Shown: positions 1 to 8,277, numbered from the stretch's first letter. The stretch is DNA of 48,682 nucleotides from Sphingopyxis sp. LC81 (GCF_000756375.1 NZ_JNFD01000023.1:1-48682); one strand, 5' to 3'. Notes: generated from the letters alone by a model not told the origin. Numbers and translations are program-made.

Positions 1-67
1 GCTTGTTGGGAAGCTGCGGCTCAATAATTGACCACTCGAAATCTGTCAGTTCAAAACGGCGATGCAT
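1..67 (-). CDS. IS5-type transposase, N-terminal fragment (cut by window edge)
   Basis: The reverse strand from an ATG at 67 reads MHRRFELTDFEWSIIEPQLP, the classic opening of IS5-family DDE transposases (DUF4096-like N-terminal region). Only about 22 codons lie in the window, so the catalytic DDE core cannot be judged. The element extends to the left of the window and its outer end lies somewhere right of position 67. A 7-bp inverted repeat, AAGGCTC/GAGCCTT, sits at 71-91 just upstream of the start codon. The call rests on the opening motif only; whether the copy is intact is unknown. Confidence 0.8.
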   Translation of the reverse strand, partial: MHRRFELTDFEWSIIEPQLPNK

Positions 68-70
68 TGC

Positions 71-91
71 AAGGCTCCTTTCACGAGCCTT
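71..91. repeat. Small inverted repeat ahead of the transposase start
   Basis: AAGGCTC (71-77) and GAGCCTT (85-91) form a perfect 7-bp hairpin immediately upstream of the transposase ATG. It may be part of the insertion sequence end or leader; the exact IS terminus was not located. Confidence 0.4.
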
Positions 92-175
92 GAATCAACC
101 AGTACCGCTTCGCGCAACTAAATTTATTAGTTTACCGCCTAATGTATCCTGCGGCCGTCCCCTTTTTCCGCGAAT

Positions 176-223
176 TTGGAGACACATTGGAGACACGGAC
201 GATTTCCGAGGCTGTGTCTCCAA
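176..223. repeat. TTGGAGACAC repeats ahead of the integrase
   Basis: TTGGAGACAC occurs at 176-185 and again at 187-196, an 11-bp period. Its inverted copy GTGTCTCCAA lies at 214-223, directly before the integrase ribosome site (AGGAGG, 225-230). Such a set suits arm-type integrase binding sites, an attachment-site end or an autoregulatory operator. The role is inferred from position only. Confidence 0.5.
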
Positions 224-235
224 CAGGAGGTGCGC

Positions 236-1504
236 ATGCCGATAGTGAAGTTGACCAAGCGGGCCATAGACGCCCTCGTTCCGCCAAAAGCGAAACAAGT
301 CATTCTGTGGGATACCGAGGTGAAGGGCTTCGGTCTTCGGATCATGGCATCGGGTATCAAGACCTTTGTCGTCCAGTATCGAAATGCCGAGGGCATCAAG
401 CGTCGTATGAACCTCGGACGATTTGGTGTGCTGACTGTCGACCGGGCTCGCGATCTCGCGAAACTGAAACTGGCTGAGGTCATTGTCGGAGAAGACCCCG
501 CTGACAAGGTCCGCCAGGTTCGCAAGGGCATGACGGTTTCCGAGATGTGCAGCTGGTATCTTGAAGAGGCTCGGGCCGGGAACATACTCGGCCGGAAGAA
601 CGTCCCCATCAAAACATCGTCGCTCGATCTGGATGAGAGCCGCATCCGCACGCATATCGGTCCCCTAATCGGCAACCGGATCGTCAAGCATCTGACGATT
701 GCGATCGTCGAGCAGATGCAGACCGATGTGAAGAACGGTAAGACTGCAAAGCCCCGGACGGGAGGCCGTGGCGGAAAGGCGACCGGTGGCCCCGGCGTGG
801 CGGGTCGCTGCGTCGGCACGCTCCAGGCGATCCTCGGCCACGCCAAGCATAAGGGACTTCTCGAAACCCATCCGACGCTTGGGGCCAAGAAACTCGCCGG
901 AAAGAAAAGGACCCGGCGCCTCAGCGCCGCTGAGATCGAGTTGCTCGGAAAGGCAATCGCTTATGCCGAGGCCGGCGGGGAAAACCCGGTCGCCCTTGGC
1001 GTGGTGCGCACATTGCTCCTGACCGGCTATCGCCGTCAGGAAGGCCAAGCGATGCAACGCAGCTGGCTGCACCCCGATCGCGGCTATGTCATGTTTCCCG
1101 ATACCAAGGGCGGCGCGCAAATCCGCGCAATCGGGCCCGCCGCAATCCGTGTGCTCGAAGCGCAGGCGGAAATTGCCGGCAACCCCCATCTGTTTCCCTC
1201 GGCGGTAGGGGAAGGCCCGTTCACCGCGGTCAGCGATTGCCTGAAGCGGGTGTGCGGCCTGGCAGGGATCAAAGGCGTCACGCCTCACACGCTTCGTCAT
1301 ACCTTCGGAAGCGTCGCCGGTGACCTCGGATTTTCGGAACTCACAATTCGCGCTATGCTTGGCCATGCTTCCCAGAATGTGACGCAGGATTATGTCCATA
1401 TCGATGAAGCGCTGAAGCTTGCCGTCCGGCGCACATCCGACGAGATTGAACGATTGCTGCTGAAGGGCGCTGCACAGCAGCGGCTGATGCAGTTAGCGGC
1501 CTAG
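236..1504 (+). CDS. Tyrosine recombinase / phage-type integrase
   Basis: A 422-residue site-specific recombinase of the P4-like integrase class. Residues 1-90 form the DUF4102-type arm-DNA-binding domain, a SAM-like core-binding region follows, and the catalytic domain covers about 225-410. Visible catalytic residues are Arg266 (TGYRRQE), Lys291, His351 and Arg354 (HTLRH), His377 (GHAS) and the nucleophile Tyr386 (TQDYVH), so the enzyme looks intact. The start at 236 is chosen because AGGAGG lies 5 bases upstream, although the frame is open to 176. Next to an IS fragment and without a nearby tRNA gene, it marks the likely edge of a genomic island. Its direction, reading into the accessory genes, fits an island integrase. 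Confidence 0.93.
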   Translation: MPIVKLTKRAIDALVPPKAKQVILWDTEVKGFGLRIMASGIKTFVVQYRNAEGIKRRMNLGRFGVLTVDRARDLAKLKLAEVIVGEDPADKVRQVRKGMTVSEMCSWYLEEARAGNILGRKNVPIKTSSLDLDESRIRTHIGPLIGNRIVKHLTIAIVEQMQTDVKNGKTAKPRTGGRGGKATGGPGVAGRCVGTLQAILGHAKHKGLLETHPTLGAKKLAGKKRTRRLSAAEIELLGKAIAYAEAGGENPVALGVVRTLLLTGYRRQEGQAMQRSWLHPDRGYVMFPDTKGGAQIRAIGPAAIRVLEAQAEIAGNPHLFPSAVGEGPFTAVSDCLKRVCGLAGIKGVTPHTLRHTFGSVAGDLGFSELTIRAMLGHASQNVTQDYVHIDEALKLAVRRTSDEIERLLLKGAAQQRLMQLAA

Positions 1505-1836
1505 ACCTCTGCCATCCGGCCAGCCGGTAAGATCAAACGCTAGCGGTAGTCAATGCGGATGCAGACCGCCCAGAAGGGCTGAATTGCGACAGCGGTGTTC
1601 TGGCTCTTTCTCATTGCTGACGACAGTCGTTGCCATAACCATGAAATCCTGTGCGAAATTCTGACTTTCAGCCAGGGCTTGCATCGCATGGCTTTTTGAT
1701 AGCAGGCCGATCTCCAAGCGATTGCCGCCGCGACTTGCCGGGGCGCTGGTTCCAAGCTTGTAACCAAATGACGGGACGCACCGAACATAATGGTGCGGGG
1801 CAAGAAGCGCCTCGCGATGGCATGGAAAGAACTATC
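1505..1836. other. Intergenic region between integrase and bufferin operon
   Basis: No convincing gene was found. The stretch contains a 44-codon minus-strand reading frame (1550-1684) without a ribosome site, and the σF-type promoter at 1760-1785. The bufferin leader occupies the last 45 or so bases. Confidence 0.6.
1760..1785 (+). promoter_or_regulatory. σF-type promoter of the bufferin operon (P1)
   Basis: Exact GTAACC (1760-1765), 16 bases, then CGAA (1782-1785), preceded by T. This is the motif I recall for Caulobacter crescentus σF promoters. It sits about 50 bases before the first bufferin start and the operon itself encodes the sigma factor, so autoregulation follows. Confidence 0.88.
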
Positions 1837-2133
1837 ATGAAAACACCCGCGAAATTTGCTGCCGCTGCGGCATCGCTCGCCGCCGCGGCCCTCCTGGCCA
1901 CCTCGCCCGCCAGTGCTCAGGCGCAAGCCGGAGCGAAAGAAAAATGCTATGGCGTGTCGCTGAAAGGCAAGAATGACTGCGCCGCCGGACCGGGCACCAG
2001 CTGTGCCGGGACGTCGACCGTCGATTATCAGGGCAATGCCTGGAAATATGTCGCCAAGGGCGCCTGCATCAAAATGGGCGGCACGCTCGAAGCGCATGCA
2101 GGAAATGCCCGTCCGGCTCCAAAGCGGAGCTGA
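1837..2133 (+). CDS. bufA1: Bufferin precursor, DUF2282 family (BufA1-like)
   Basis: A 98-residue exported peptide. Residues 1-27 form an Ala-rich signal peptide ending ASA-QA. The mature part carries the DUF2282 core [13 protein letters not shown] with four cysteines at 37, 48, 56 and 77. Known bufferins of this type are ribosomal peptides whose two central cysteines are converted to copper-binding 5-thiooxazoles by a BufB/BufC pair, while the outer two form a disulfide; BufB and BufC lie directly downstream. The function inferred is periplasmic copper sequestration. It is the first gene of the σF operon. An earlier in-frame ATG at 1822 is possible, but the one at 1837 begins a normal signal peptide. 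Confidence 0.92.
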   Translation: MKTPAKFAAAAASLAAAALLATSPASAQAQAGAKEKCYGVSLKGKNDCAAGPGTSCAGTSTVDYQGNAWKYVAKGACIKMGGTLEAHAGNARPAPKRS

Positions 2134-2187
2134 TCGCCGACTGACAGTTTCTCATCGCCTCTCGCGCCAATTCTTGGAGGATTCGTC

Positions 2188-2523
2188 ATGATGATGGCAC
2201 ACCGAAGCCCTGAAGCCAGGTTCGTTACGATACTTGCTAGCGCCGCGTTGCTCGCCGCGTGCGGGCCAAACGTCAGCAACGGCAAAAGCGATGCGAATGC
2301 ATCGGATGCTGCCAAAGTGGCCGAGCGCGACAAATGTTTTGGCGTTGCGTTGAAGGGCCAGAATGACTGCAAGGCAGGGCCCGGAACGACATGCGCGGGC
2401 ACCTCGACCGTCGACTACCAAGGCAATGCCTGGAAATATGTCGAGGCTGAACGATGCGAAACGCTGGGCGGCTCTCTGGTAGAGCGTTCCGGCAATGCGG
2501 CACCTGTCGCCCAGAGCGGCTGA
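2188..2523 (+). CDS. Second DUF2282 bufferin precursor, predicted lipoprotein
   Basis: A 111-residue paralogue of the preceding gene. The core is almost identical ([15 protein letters not shown] in both) and the cysteine spacing is the same: 50, 61, 69 and 90, giving gaps 11, 8 and 21. Unlike its neighbour it has a lipobox, LAAC, with Cys25 followed by Gly-Pro, so the peptide is predicted to be lipid-anchored. A 24-residue Ser/Asn/Asp/Ala-rich linker separates the anchor from the core. A strong ribosome site, GGAGG at 2176-2180, supports the start. It is probably modified by the same BufB/BufC. The likely role is a membrane-tethered copper-binding form; this is inference, since bufferins I know of are soluble periplasmic peptides. 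Confidence 0.9.
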   Translation: MMMAHRSPEARFVTILASAALLAACGPNVSNGKSDANASDAAKVAERDKCFGVALKGQNDCKAGPGTTCAGTSTVDYQGNAWKYVEAERCETLGGSLVERSGNAAPVAQSG

Positions 2524-2542
2524 AGCCCTCGGGTCGCAAAGG

Positions 2543-3457
2543 ATGCTGGCTGATATGAAATTTCTCACCGATTTGCCCCCTTCGGTAGGAATTGGACTGA
2601 AACCCGAACACTACTCCCGAGTGATCGAGTCCGCGTCGGCCAGCATCCACACCGCAATCCCACGCGCGATAGACCTGCCCGGCTGGGTCGAAGTGCACCC
2701 GCAGAATTATTACAGCGCTGGCGGGCCGTCGCACCGTTGGCTGTCGGCGATTGCCGAGAAAATCCCGCTCAGCTTCCATTCGGTCGGGCTTTCGCTGGGA
2801 AGCGCGCAGGGGCACGACCGAGACGAGCTCGATCAGCTGGCATCCCTCTGTGACCGTTACGATCCCGCGTCGGTGTCCGACCATTTGAGCTGGAGCGGAA
2901 GCGCGAACAACCGATATCCCGACCTGCTCCCGCTTCCCTATACGGAGGACGCGCTCCACCATTTTACGGGTCAGGTCTCGATCGTTCAGGACCGTCTGAA
3001 ACGGCCGATCCTGATCGAAAATCCGTCGCGCTACCTTGCCTTCGCCGAGGATGAAATGAACGAAGCGGAATTCCTGCATCGCCTGTGCCGCGAGACAGGC
3101 TGCGGGGTCCTGCTCGACATCAATAATATCGAGGTCTCCGCAACCAATTTGGGTCTCGATCCTCGCGCCATGATCGACGCGATTGACCCGGGCCTCGTCG
3201 GCGAGGTGCATCTTGCGGGCCATGCGCGCGAAGAGCATGAGCTTGGCGTCTTGCTGATCGACGACCATGGGTCAGAGGTTTCCGATCTGACCTGGACATT
3301 GTTCGCCCATTTTGTCGGGAGGGCCGGTCGGAGACCCGTTCTCATCGAATGGGATACGAACATTCCCGATTATGACATACTGATCGGTGAAGCGAAAAAG
3401 GCCGAGACGATCATGCGAGAGCAGACCGCCGGGAGCCGTGCCGATGCTGTCGTTTGA
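2543..3457 (+). CDS. bufB: BufB, DUF692 multinuclear non-heme iron oxidase
   Basis: About 304 residues and a complete DUF692 (MNIO) TIM-barrel enzyme. Candidate metal ligands are in place: GIGLKPEHY (17-24), FHS (His79), SDHLSW (His114), LIENPSRY (Glu159), LLDINN (Asp192, Asn195), EVHLAGH (His223, His227), DDHG (His242) and IEWD (Glu269). MNIO enzymes modify cysteines of ribosomal peptides; in bufferin systems they form thiooxazoles in the cytoplasm before export. Two starts are possible, 2543 and 2555; AAAGGA at 2538 fits the second better. It follows the second precursor by 19 bases and overlaps bufC, so it is co-translated with its partner. Confidence 0.93.
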   Translation: MLADMKFLTDLPPSVGIGLKPEHYSRVIESASASIHTAIPRAIDLPGWVEVHPQNYYSAGGPSHRWLSAIAEKIPLSFHSVGLSLGSAQGHDRDELDQLASLCDRYDPASVSDHLSWSGSANNRYPDLLPLPYTEDALHHFTGQVSIVQDRLKRPILIENPSRYLAFAEDEMNEAEFLHRLCRETGCGVLLDINNIEVSATNLGLDPRAMIDAIDPGLVGEVHLAGHAREEHELGVLLIDDHGSEVSDLTWTLFAHFVGRAGRRPVLIEWDTNIPDYDILIGEAKKAETIMREQTAGSRADAVV

Positions 3458-4190
3458 GAAAGTCCAAGCCGAGATAATGTCGGCGCTCGATCACGGTCCG
3501 GCACATCTTCCGGAGGGATTGTTCCGCGGCGAGCGAGCGCGGGCGCTGCTGGGCATGAAGGTCCACGCCAACACCATCTCCCACGCCCGCCTGGTGGCGC
3601 TGGAAGACACATTTCCGCGCACGCGGTCCCGCCTGGGAACCGAGGCATTCAACAAATTGTCCCGGATGTATCTGGATTGGCCCGGTGTCCTTGGTCATCC
3701 GCTTGCACTTATCGGAGCAGATTTTGCAGCATTCCTGCGCGCGGGCGGGGAAACGCTGGCCGAAGCCGATCTCGCCGCCTTCGAATGGGCGTGGCTGGCA
3801 TCTTATCATGCCGCCGAAGCGCCCACCCTCGGGCTGGCTGATCTTGCCGGCATCGCCGAAGCCGTTCTGCTTGAAATCGTCCTGGAGCGCCATCCGGCCG
3901 CGCAGCTGCTCTGTCTGAATCGGCTGGTCCACCAGATCATAGGCGAAGAAGTGCCGGGTCTCGGCGACGCGCCCGCCATCCTGCTCACGCGCCCGCATGC
4001 ACAAGTGCTGGTCGCACCGGCGACTACGGCGATGTCGGCCGTTTTCGCACAAGCCAGCACGCCGGTCCGCATCTGTAACCTTTTCGGGGAAGGCGCCGAA
4101 CCTGAAGGTGAACATCAACTGCCTCCTGACGACATCATGAATGCGCTCATTGCGCTGATGGAGTCAGGGGCATTGCAACGGGCGGGTTAG
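3444..4190 (+). CDS. bufC: BufC, DUF2063 partner protein of BufB
   Basis: 248 residues. The N-terminal 100 residues match the DUF2063 (HvfC/BufC) domain, including HARLVALEDTFPRTRSRLG and the ADFAAFLRAGGE segment; the C-terminal half is the variable domain usual in the family. BufC-type proteins present the precursor to the MNIO enzyme. The start ATG at 3444 lies inside the end of bufB (14-base overlap), which implies tight coupling. The last 110 bases contain an exact σF promoter motif (4075-4100) that could drive the rest of the operon separately. No catalytic residues are expected. Confidence 0.9.
   Translation: MLSFEKVQAEIMSALDHGPAHLPEGLFRGERARALLGMKVHANTISHARLVALEDTFPRTRSRLGTEAFNKLSRMYLDWPGVLGHPLALIGADFAAFLRAGGETLAEADLAAFEWAWLASYHAAEAPTLGLADLAGIAEAVLLEIVLERHPAAQLLCLNRLVHQIIGEEVPGLGDAPAILLTRPHAQVLVAPATTAMSAVFAQASTPVRICNLFGEGAEPEGEHQLPPDDIMNALIALMESGALQRAG
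4075..4100 (+). promoter_or_regulatory. Internal σF-type promoter in bufC (P2)
   Basis: Exact TGTAACC, 16 bases, CGAA, inside the bufC coding sequence and 94 bases before the doxX start. It would give a shorter doxX-sigF-nrsF transcript. Position and exact match support it; the coding overlap means chance constraint cannot be excluded. Confidence 0.6.
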
Positions 4191-4193
4191 GCA

Positions 4194-4661
4194 ATGGGCG
4201 TTTTTAGGCTTTATGATCGGGCGGTCGAGTGGGTCGCGGGTCGGGTTCAGGAAGGCTTTGCCCTGTTCTTTTTGCGGCTGGTGTTGGCTGGAATCTTCTG
4301 GCGATCCGGTCAGACGAAGATTGCCGAGGGCACCTGGTTTACGATCAGTGAAAATACCTTCTTCCTTTTCCAGGAGGAATATAGCGGCGTTCCCTTGCCA
4401 AGCCATCTGGCCGCCATAATGGCTACGGTCTCCGAGCATCTGTTTCCGATTCTGCTGGTGCTCGGATTGTTCACGCGGCTGTCGGCCTTCGCCCTGTTGG
4501 GCATGGCGATGGTCATTCAGCTCTTCGTTTACCCCGATGCCTGGTGGCAGGTGCATGCGCTTTGGGTCGCGATGGCGCTGGTGCTCATCGTTCGCGGAGG
4601 CGGGTGGCTGTCACTGGATGCCGTGCTGGCGCGCCAGCAGGGCCGTCAGGCCACGTCGTGA
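4194..4661 (+). CDS. DoxX-family membrane protein (GigT-like)
   Basis: 155 residues with four predicted membrane helices (about 22-37, 78-97, 100-118 and 125-142). DoxX proteins often accompany DUF2282-DUF692-DUF2063 clusters; the Cupriavidus gig genes, induced by gold, have the same order. Its exact job there is unsettled, with quinone-linked redox or membrane support of the bufferin pathway being suggested. The start follows the bufC stop by 3 bases. The stop overlaps the GTG start of the sigma factor gene, so translation is probably coupled. Confidence 0.88.
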   Translation: MGVFRLYDRAVEWVAGRVQEGFALFFLRLVLAGIFWRSGQTKIAEGTWFTISENTFFLFQEEYSGVPLPSHLAAIMATVSEHLFPILLVLGLFTRLSAFALLGMAMVIQLFVYPDAWWQVHALWVAMALVLIVRGGGWLSLDAVLARQQGRQATS

Positions 4662-5182
4662 AGTCCGACGAACCTTCGCTTGCACGCCTCATGGCGATGG
4701 CACAGCAGGGGGACCGGCTGGCGTATCACACATTGCTGATGGAATGCCGGGTCTGGCTGAAACGATATTTTGCGAGGAGGGTGGCGCCAAACCATCTGGA
4801 AGATCTGGTCCAGGAAACATTGCTGGCGCTGCACCGCAAGCTGGCAACCTATGATCCCTCACGCGCCTTCTTGCCGTGGCTTGCCGCCATCGCTCGTTAC
4901 CGCTGGGTCGATCAGCTGCGCCGCGTCTATCGTACGTCGGAAATTGAGCTTGAGGACGAGTTTATTGGCAGCAGTGACGAACCGGCGATCGTCGCACGCA
5001 TCAGCCTCGAACGGCTTTTCGCGCAGCTTCCATCGGCTCAGGCTCAAGCGATTGAGCTGGTCAAGATCGAAGGATTATCGGTCGCCGAGGCGTCCCGCGC
5101 CTGCGGCCAAAGCGAATCCCTGATAAAGGTCAACATTCATCGCGGCTTGAAGAAATTGACCGCGATGATCGAGAGAGCGTGA
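4658..5182 (+). CDS. sigF: ECF RNA polymerase sigma factor SigF
   Basis: 174 residues. Sigma region 2 covers about 20-90 (HLEDLVQETLLALHRK, AIARYRWVDQLRR) and region 4 about 115-170 with a helix-turn-helix (GLSVAEASRACGQSESLIKV). The start is GTG at 4658, overlapping the doxX stop as GTGA. Adjacency to an NrsF anti-sigma gene and to bufferin genes matches Caulobacter σF, which answers copper, cadmium and chromium stress. The two promoters P1 and P2 in its own operon carry the σF motif, so positive autoregulation is expected once NrsF releases it. Confidence 0.92.
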   Translation: MKSDEPSLARLMAMAQQGDRLAYHTLLMECRVWLKRYFARRVAPNHLEDLVQETLLALHRKLATYDPSRAFLPWLAAIARYRWVDQLRRVYRTSEIELEDEFIGSSDEPAIVARISLERLFAQLPSAQAQAIELVKIEGLSVAEASRACGQSESLIKVNIHRGLKKLTAMIERA

Positions 5183-5832
5183 ACAGCATGTCCCGTGATA
5201 GCAATTCCCTGATTACCGAACTTGTCGGTGGGCTCAAGCCGGTCCGACCGCTGCGTCTTTCGGGCGGGCTTTCCTTCGCGCTCGCCGGGCTCGGCGTCAC
5301 ACTGGCGGCCGTCGCATTGTTATTCGGATTTCGAGCTGACGTGCTGGCGGGCAATTTCGACCCGGTATTTCTGTTGGCAACCGGATTGTTTTTCCTGCTT
5401 GGCCTTGCCGCCTCGGCGACGGTCATCGTCATGAGCCGGCCCCATGTCGGCAGCGATCACAGCGGCTGGCGATGGGCGGCTGCCATGGCCGCGCTTCTGC
5501 CGATCGCAGCGATCATAACCGGTTTGAAGCGAGGGCCTGCCGCCATGTCGGCCGCCGGAGCCGGACACGGCCTGGATTGCCTCATTGCCGGGAGCGCGCT
5601 CGGCTTGCTGGTCGCAGCGGCGCTTGTGTGGTGGTTGCGTCGCGGGGCGCCGACGTCGCCTGAGCGTGCGGGCCTGCTCACCGGGATCGCTGCCGGAAGC
5701 TTTGGCATATTCGCTTTCTCCTTTCACTGCCAATATAATGACATCGTCCATATCGGGCTGTGGCACGGTTTGGCGGTCGCTGTGAGCGCAGGACTTGGCA
5801 GGCTTTTCGTTCCGCGCCTGATCCGCTGGTAG
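5179..5832 (+). CDS. nrsF: NrsF-family membrane anti-sigma factor (DUF1109)
   Basis: 217 residues with six predicted membrane helices. Two cysteines stand where the Caulobacter NrsF sensor cysteines are found: Cys134 in GHGLDCL and Cys184 in FSFHCQYNDI, the latter followed by the WHG motif typical of DUF1109. In Caulobacter these cysteines are needed for metal-triggered release of σF. The GTG start at 5179 overlaps the sigF stop (GTGA), the same coupling as between doxX and sigF; an in-frame ATG at 5188 is an alternative. It is the last gene of the bufferin operon. Confidence 0.93.
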   Translation: MNSMSRDSNSLITELVGGLKPVRPLRLSGGLSFALAGLGVTLAAVALLFGFRADVLAGNFDPVFLLATGLFFLLGLAASATVIVMSRPHVGSDHSGWRWAAAMAALLPIAAIITGLKRGPAAMSAAGAGHGLDCLIAGSALGLLVAAALVWWLRRGAPTSPERAGLLTGIAAGSFGIFAFSFHCQYNDIVHIGLWHGLAVAVSAGLGRLFVPRLIRW

Positions 5833-6093
5833 AAACTGCGGCGGCAACGCGTTGCGAGCCACGCCTGCATTTCCGCCAAAAAGACGCGATGTAAGAAACC
5901 AGCCCGGCCGCGCGACAAATAAGCAGGTCGCCGGAATGGCGACCCGACGCGCAAGGATATGTGCCGCGGTTGCCCGAGCAATTCCGGACCGTCTGCGCTC
6001 GCCGGGTCGGCCCGTCGACTCTTGGCTATCCGACGGACACGAGCAAGATTTCGCCCTCGTGCGCCGTCAGGATATTGAGCAAGGGAAAGAGCC

Positions 6094-6552
6094 ATGAATA
6101 ACTATATGCGTTCAATGATCGCCGGCTTCGTAGCGACTGTGGTGCTGTCGGGGCTCATGCTTGTGAAGACCATGATGGGACTGATGCCGCAACTCGATGT
6201 GATCGCCATGTTAGGCGAGATGTCCGGGGACATGATGGGGGTCGGCGGCGCCGGCATCGCCTGGCTGCTGCACTTCATGATCGGCACCGTCGCTTGGGGG
6301 CTTCTCTTCGCGTTCCTTTACAAAATTCTGCCTGGACACGGCGCAGTGCCCAAGGGCGTGTCCTTCGGCATACTCGCCTGGCTCTTGATGATGGTCCTCC
6401 CCATGCCGATGGCCGGTGCTGGTCTGTTCGGCATGAAACTCGGCATGATGGCGCCCGTGATGACGCTTGTCCTGCATATCGTCTTCGGAGCGGTGATGGG
6501 TCTGGTGTTCGCCAAGCTGTCGCCTTCCCCGGTCGATGGAGCGCCGGCCTGA
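6094..6552 (+). CDS. DUF6789-type Met-rich membrane protein
   Basis: 152 residues and four predicted helices (about 7-27, 54-76, 90-112 and 118-142). The protein is unusually rich in methionine and glycine (MMGLMPQLDV, MMVLPMPMAGAGLFGMKLGMM), a pattern of the DUF6789 family, whose function is not known. The Met clusters could bind soft metals such as copper(I), which would suit the neighbourhood, but this is inference. The ribosome site GGGAAAGAG lies before the ATG. No σF motif was found in the 261 bases upstream. Confidence 0.75.
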   Translation: MNNYMRSMIAGFVATVVLSGLMLVKTMMGLMPQLDVIAMLGEMSGDMMGVGGAGIAWLLHFMIGTVAWGLLFAFLYKILPGHGAVPKGVSFGILAWLLMMVLPMPMAGAGLFGMKLGMMAPVMTLVLHIVFGAVMGLVFAKLSPSPVDGAPA

Positions 6553-6637
6553 GCGAGCCCAAATCCGGCGAAGACGGGCGCGCCGTGCTGCTGCATCGGC
6601 GCGACCTCTCGCGAGACAGGAAGCAAGAGGATTGTCT

Positions 6638-7879
6638 ATGACCTCAATCGCCCAGAAGCTCGAGTTCGCCGGCCATTCCGGGGCGAGGCTGGCCGCCCGC
6701 CTCGACTTGCCCGATGGTCCGGCGCGCGCCTATGCCTTGTTCGCCCACTGCTTCACTTGCTCTAAGGATCTCGGCGCCGTTCGCCGCATCGCAGCGGAGC
6801 TGGCGCGTGAAGGGATCGCCGTCCTGCGTTTCGACTTCACGGGGTTGGGATCGAGCGACGGCGAGTTCGCCTCGACCAATTTCTCCTCCAATGTTGCCGA
6901 TCTTATTCTCGCGGCCGCGCATTTGCGCGATCATTTCCAAGCGCCTTCGGTGCTGATCGGCCATTCGCTGGGGGGCGCAGCGGTGCTGGCGGTGGCAAAG
7001 GACATTCCCGAGGTGCGGGCCGTCGTCACGATCGGCGCGCCGGCCGATGCCGCGCACGTCCTCAAGAATCTCGGGGGACGGCTCGAAGACATCGAGCGCG
7101 ACGGCGTGGCGGAGGTCAATCTTGCCGGGCGGACGTTCCACATACAGAAACAGTTCGTCGACGATATCCGCAGCCAGCAAATGCACGCGGCCGTCGCCGG
7201 TCTCAAGAAGCCGCTGCTGGTCCTTCACGCACCGCGCGACGAGATCGTCGGGATCGAGAATGCGACCGAGATTTTCCAGGCAGCCAAACATCCCAAGAGT
7301 TTCGTATCGCTCGATACGGCCGACCATTTGCTGACCGATCCGCAAGATGCGGCTTTTGCCGGCCGGGTGATCGCCGGATGGCTCAGCAATTATGTCGCAC
7401 AGGACCGGCCGCAGGGCGAGGCGCCTGTCGAGCATATCCGCATCGCCGAAACCGGGGCCGGCAAGTTCCAGAATAGCATACGCGCCGGTCGCCACCGGCT
7501 TTTCGCGGACGAGCCCCAAGCCGTCGGCGGACTCGATTCCGGCCCGTCGCCTTATGACTTCCTGTCGATTGCGCTCGGCGCCTGCACTTCCATGACCCTG
7601 CGGATGTATGCCGAACGCAAGAAGCTCGGCCTCGGCCGGATCGCGGTCGACGTCAGCCATGCCAAGATCCATGTCGACGATTGCGCCGATTGCAGTGTCG
7701 AGGAACGTGCGAGCGACCGGCGTATCGATCGTTTCGAGCGGCGCATAACCGTGGAGGGGGACCTCCCGGATGAATTGCGTGAAAAGCTTCACGAGATTGC
7801 GGATAAATGTCCTGTCCATCGCACGCTGGAGGCGGGCGCGAAGGTGAAGACCATTATTGATACAGACGGACACAGCTGA
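6638..7879 (+). CDS. Bifunctional alpha/beta-hydrolase / OsmC-family fusion protein
   Basis: 413 residues. The first 265 or so are an alpha/beta-hydrolase with nucleophile Ser in GHSLGG, acid Asp in PRDEIVG and His in TADHLLTD. The last 135 are an OsmC/Ohr-like domain with redox cysteines in LGACTS and DKCPVHR. OsmC proteins reduce organic hydroperoxides with thiols; this two-domain fusion is a recognised family. A short cysteine pair, DDCADCSVEE, lies inside the OsmC half. The start ATG at 6638 has AGAGG 7 bases upstream. The stop overlaps the next start (TGATG). Confidence 0.93.
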   Translation: MTSIAQKLEFAGHSGARLAARLDLPDGPARAYALFAHCFTCSKDLGAVRRIAAELAREGIAVLRFDFTGLGSSDGEFASTNFSSNVADLILAAAHLRDHFQAPSVLIGHSLGGAAVLAVAKDIPEVRAVVTIGAPADAAHVLKNLGGRLEDIERDGVAEVNLAGRTFHIQKQFVDDIRSQQMHAAVAGLKKPLLVLHAPRDEIVGIENATEIFQAAKHPKSFVSLDTADHLLTDPQDAAFAGRVIAGWLSNYVAQDRPQGEAPVEHIRIAETGAGKFQNSIRAGRHRLFADEPQAVGGLDSGPSPYDFLSIALGACTSMTLRMYAERKKLGLGRIAVDVSHAKIHVDDCADCSVEERASDRRIDRFERRITVEGDLPDELREKLHEIADKCPVHRTLEAGAKVKTIIDTDGHS

Positions 7880-8277
7880 TGTGGGAGAGGATCGCGCGGC
7901 TCACCGATCAGAATGTCCGCGGTGCGATTGGCTTGCGCTTCGAAGCCTTTGTCGACGAGGCGTTTCAGTTGGTGCGCTGGTCTGCCATTGTGGGGTTCGC
8001 CCAATTTCTGGCCACCCGTTATCCAATACCGCTCTTTAATCTGCTCCATTGGGGTTTGGCGATTTTGCTCTTCGGCTACATTGCATCGCGTTTTTTGCTG
8101 CGCCCCGAAGTTCGACTATTTGCCGACACTGCTCCGCGCTGGCAGAAGATCGTGCAAAGCGCCGTCAATTTTCTACTCTGCATCGTCGTATTTCTGGCCC
8201 TGCTTTGGGCAATAGCGGCGGTCACGAACGGTATTGCGGAATATCGGCTCGCTCAACAGGGCGAAATGACGATTTGA
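7879..8277 (+). CDS. Small membrane protein of unknown function
   Basis: 132 residues with two or three hydrophobic segments (about 48-70 and 96-118) and an amphipathic N-terminus. No family was recognised. It is translationally coupled to the hydrolase-OsmC gene (one-base overlap), which suggests a shared role in peroxide or thiol defence. Confidence 0.65.
   Translation: MWERIARLTDQNVRGAIGLRFEAFVDEAFQLVRWSAIVGFAQFLATRYPIPLFNLLHWGLAILLFGYIASRFLLRPEVRLFADTAPRWQKIVQSAVNFLLCIVVFLALLWAIAAVTNGIAEYRLAQQGEMTI

Noticed and set aside
1550..1684. Minus-strand 44-codon frame (starting [14 protein letters not shown]) in the integrase-bufferin gap
   Set aside because: Composition is protein-like, but there is no ribosome site and no recognised family; the frame runs back without a start through the σF promoter. 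It may be a gene remnant.
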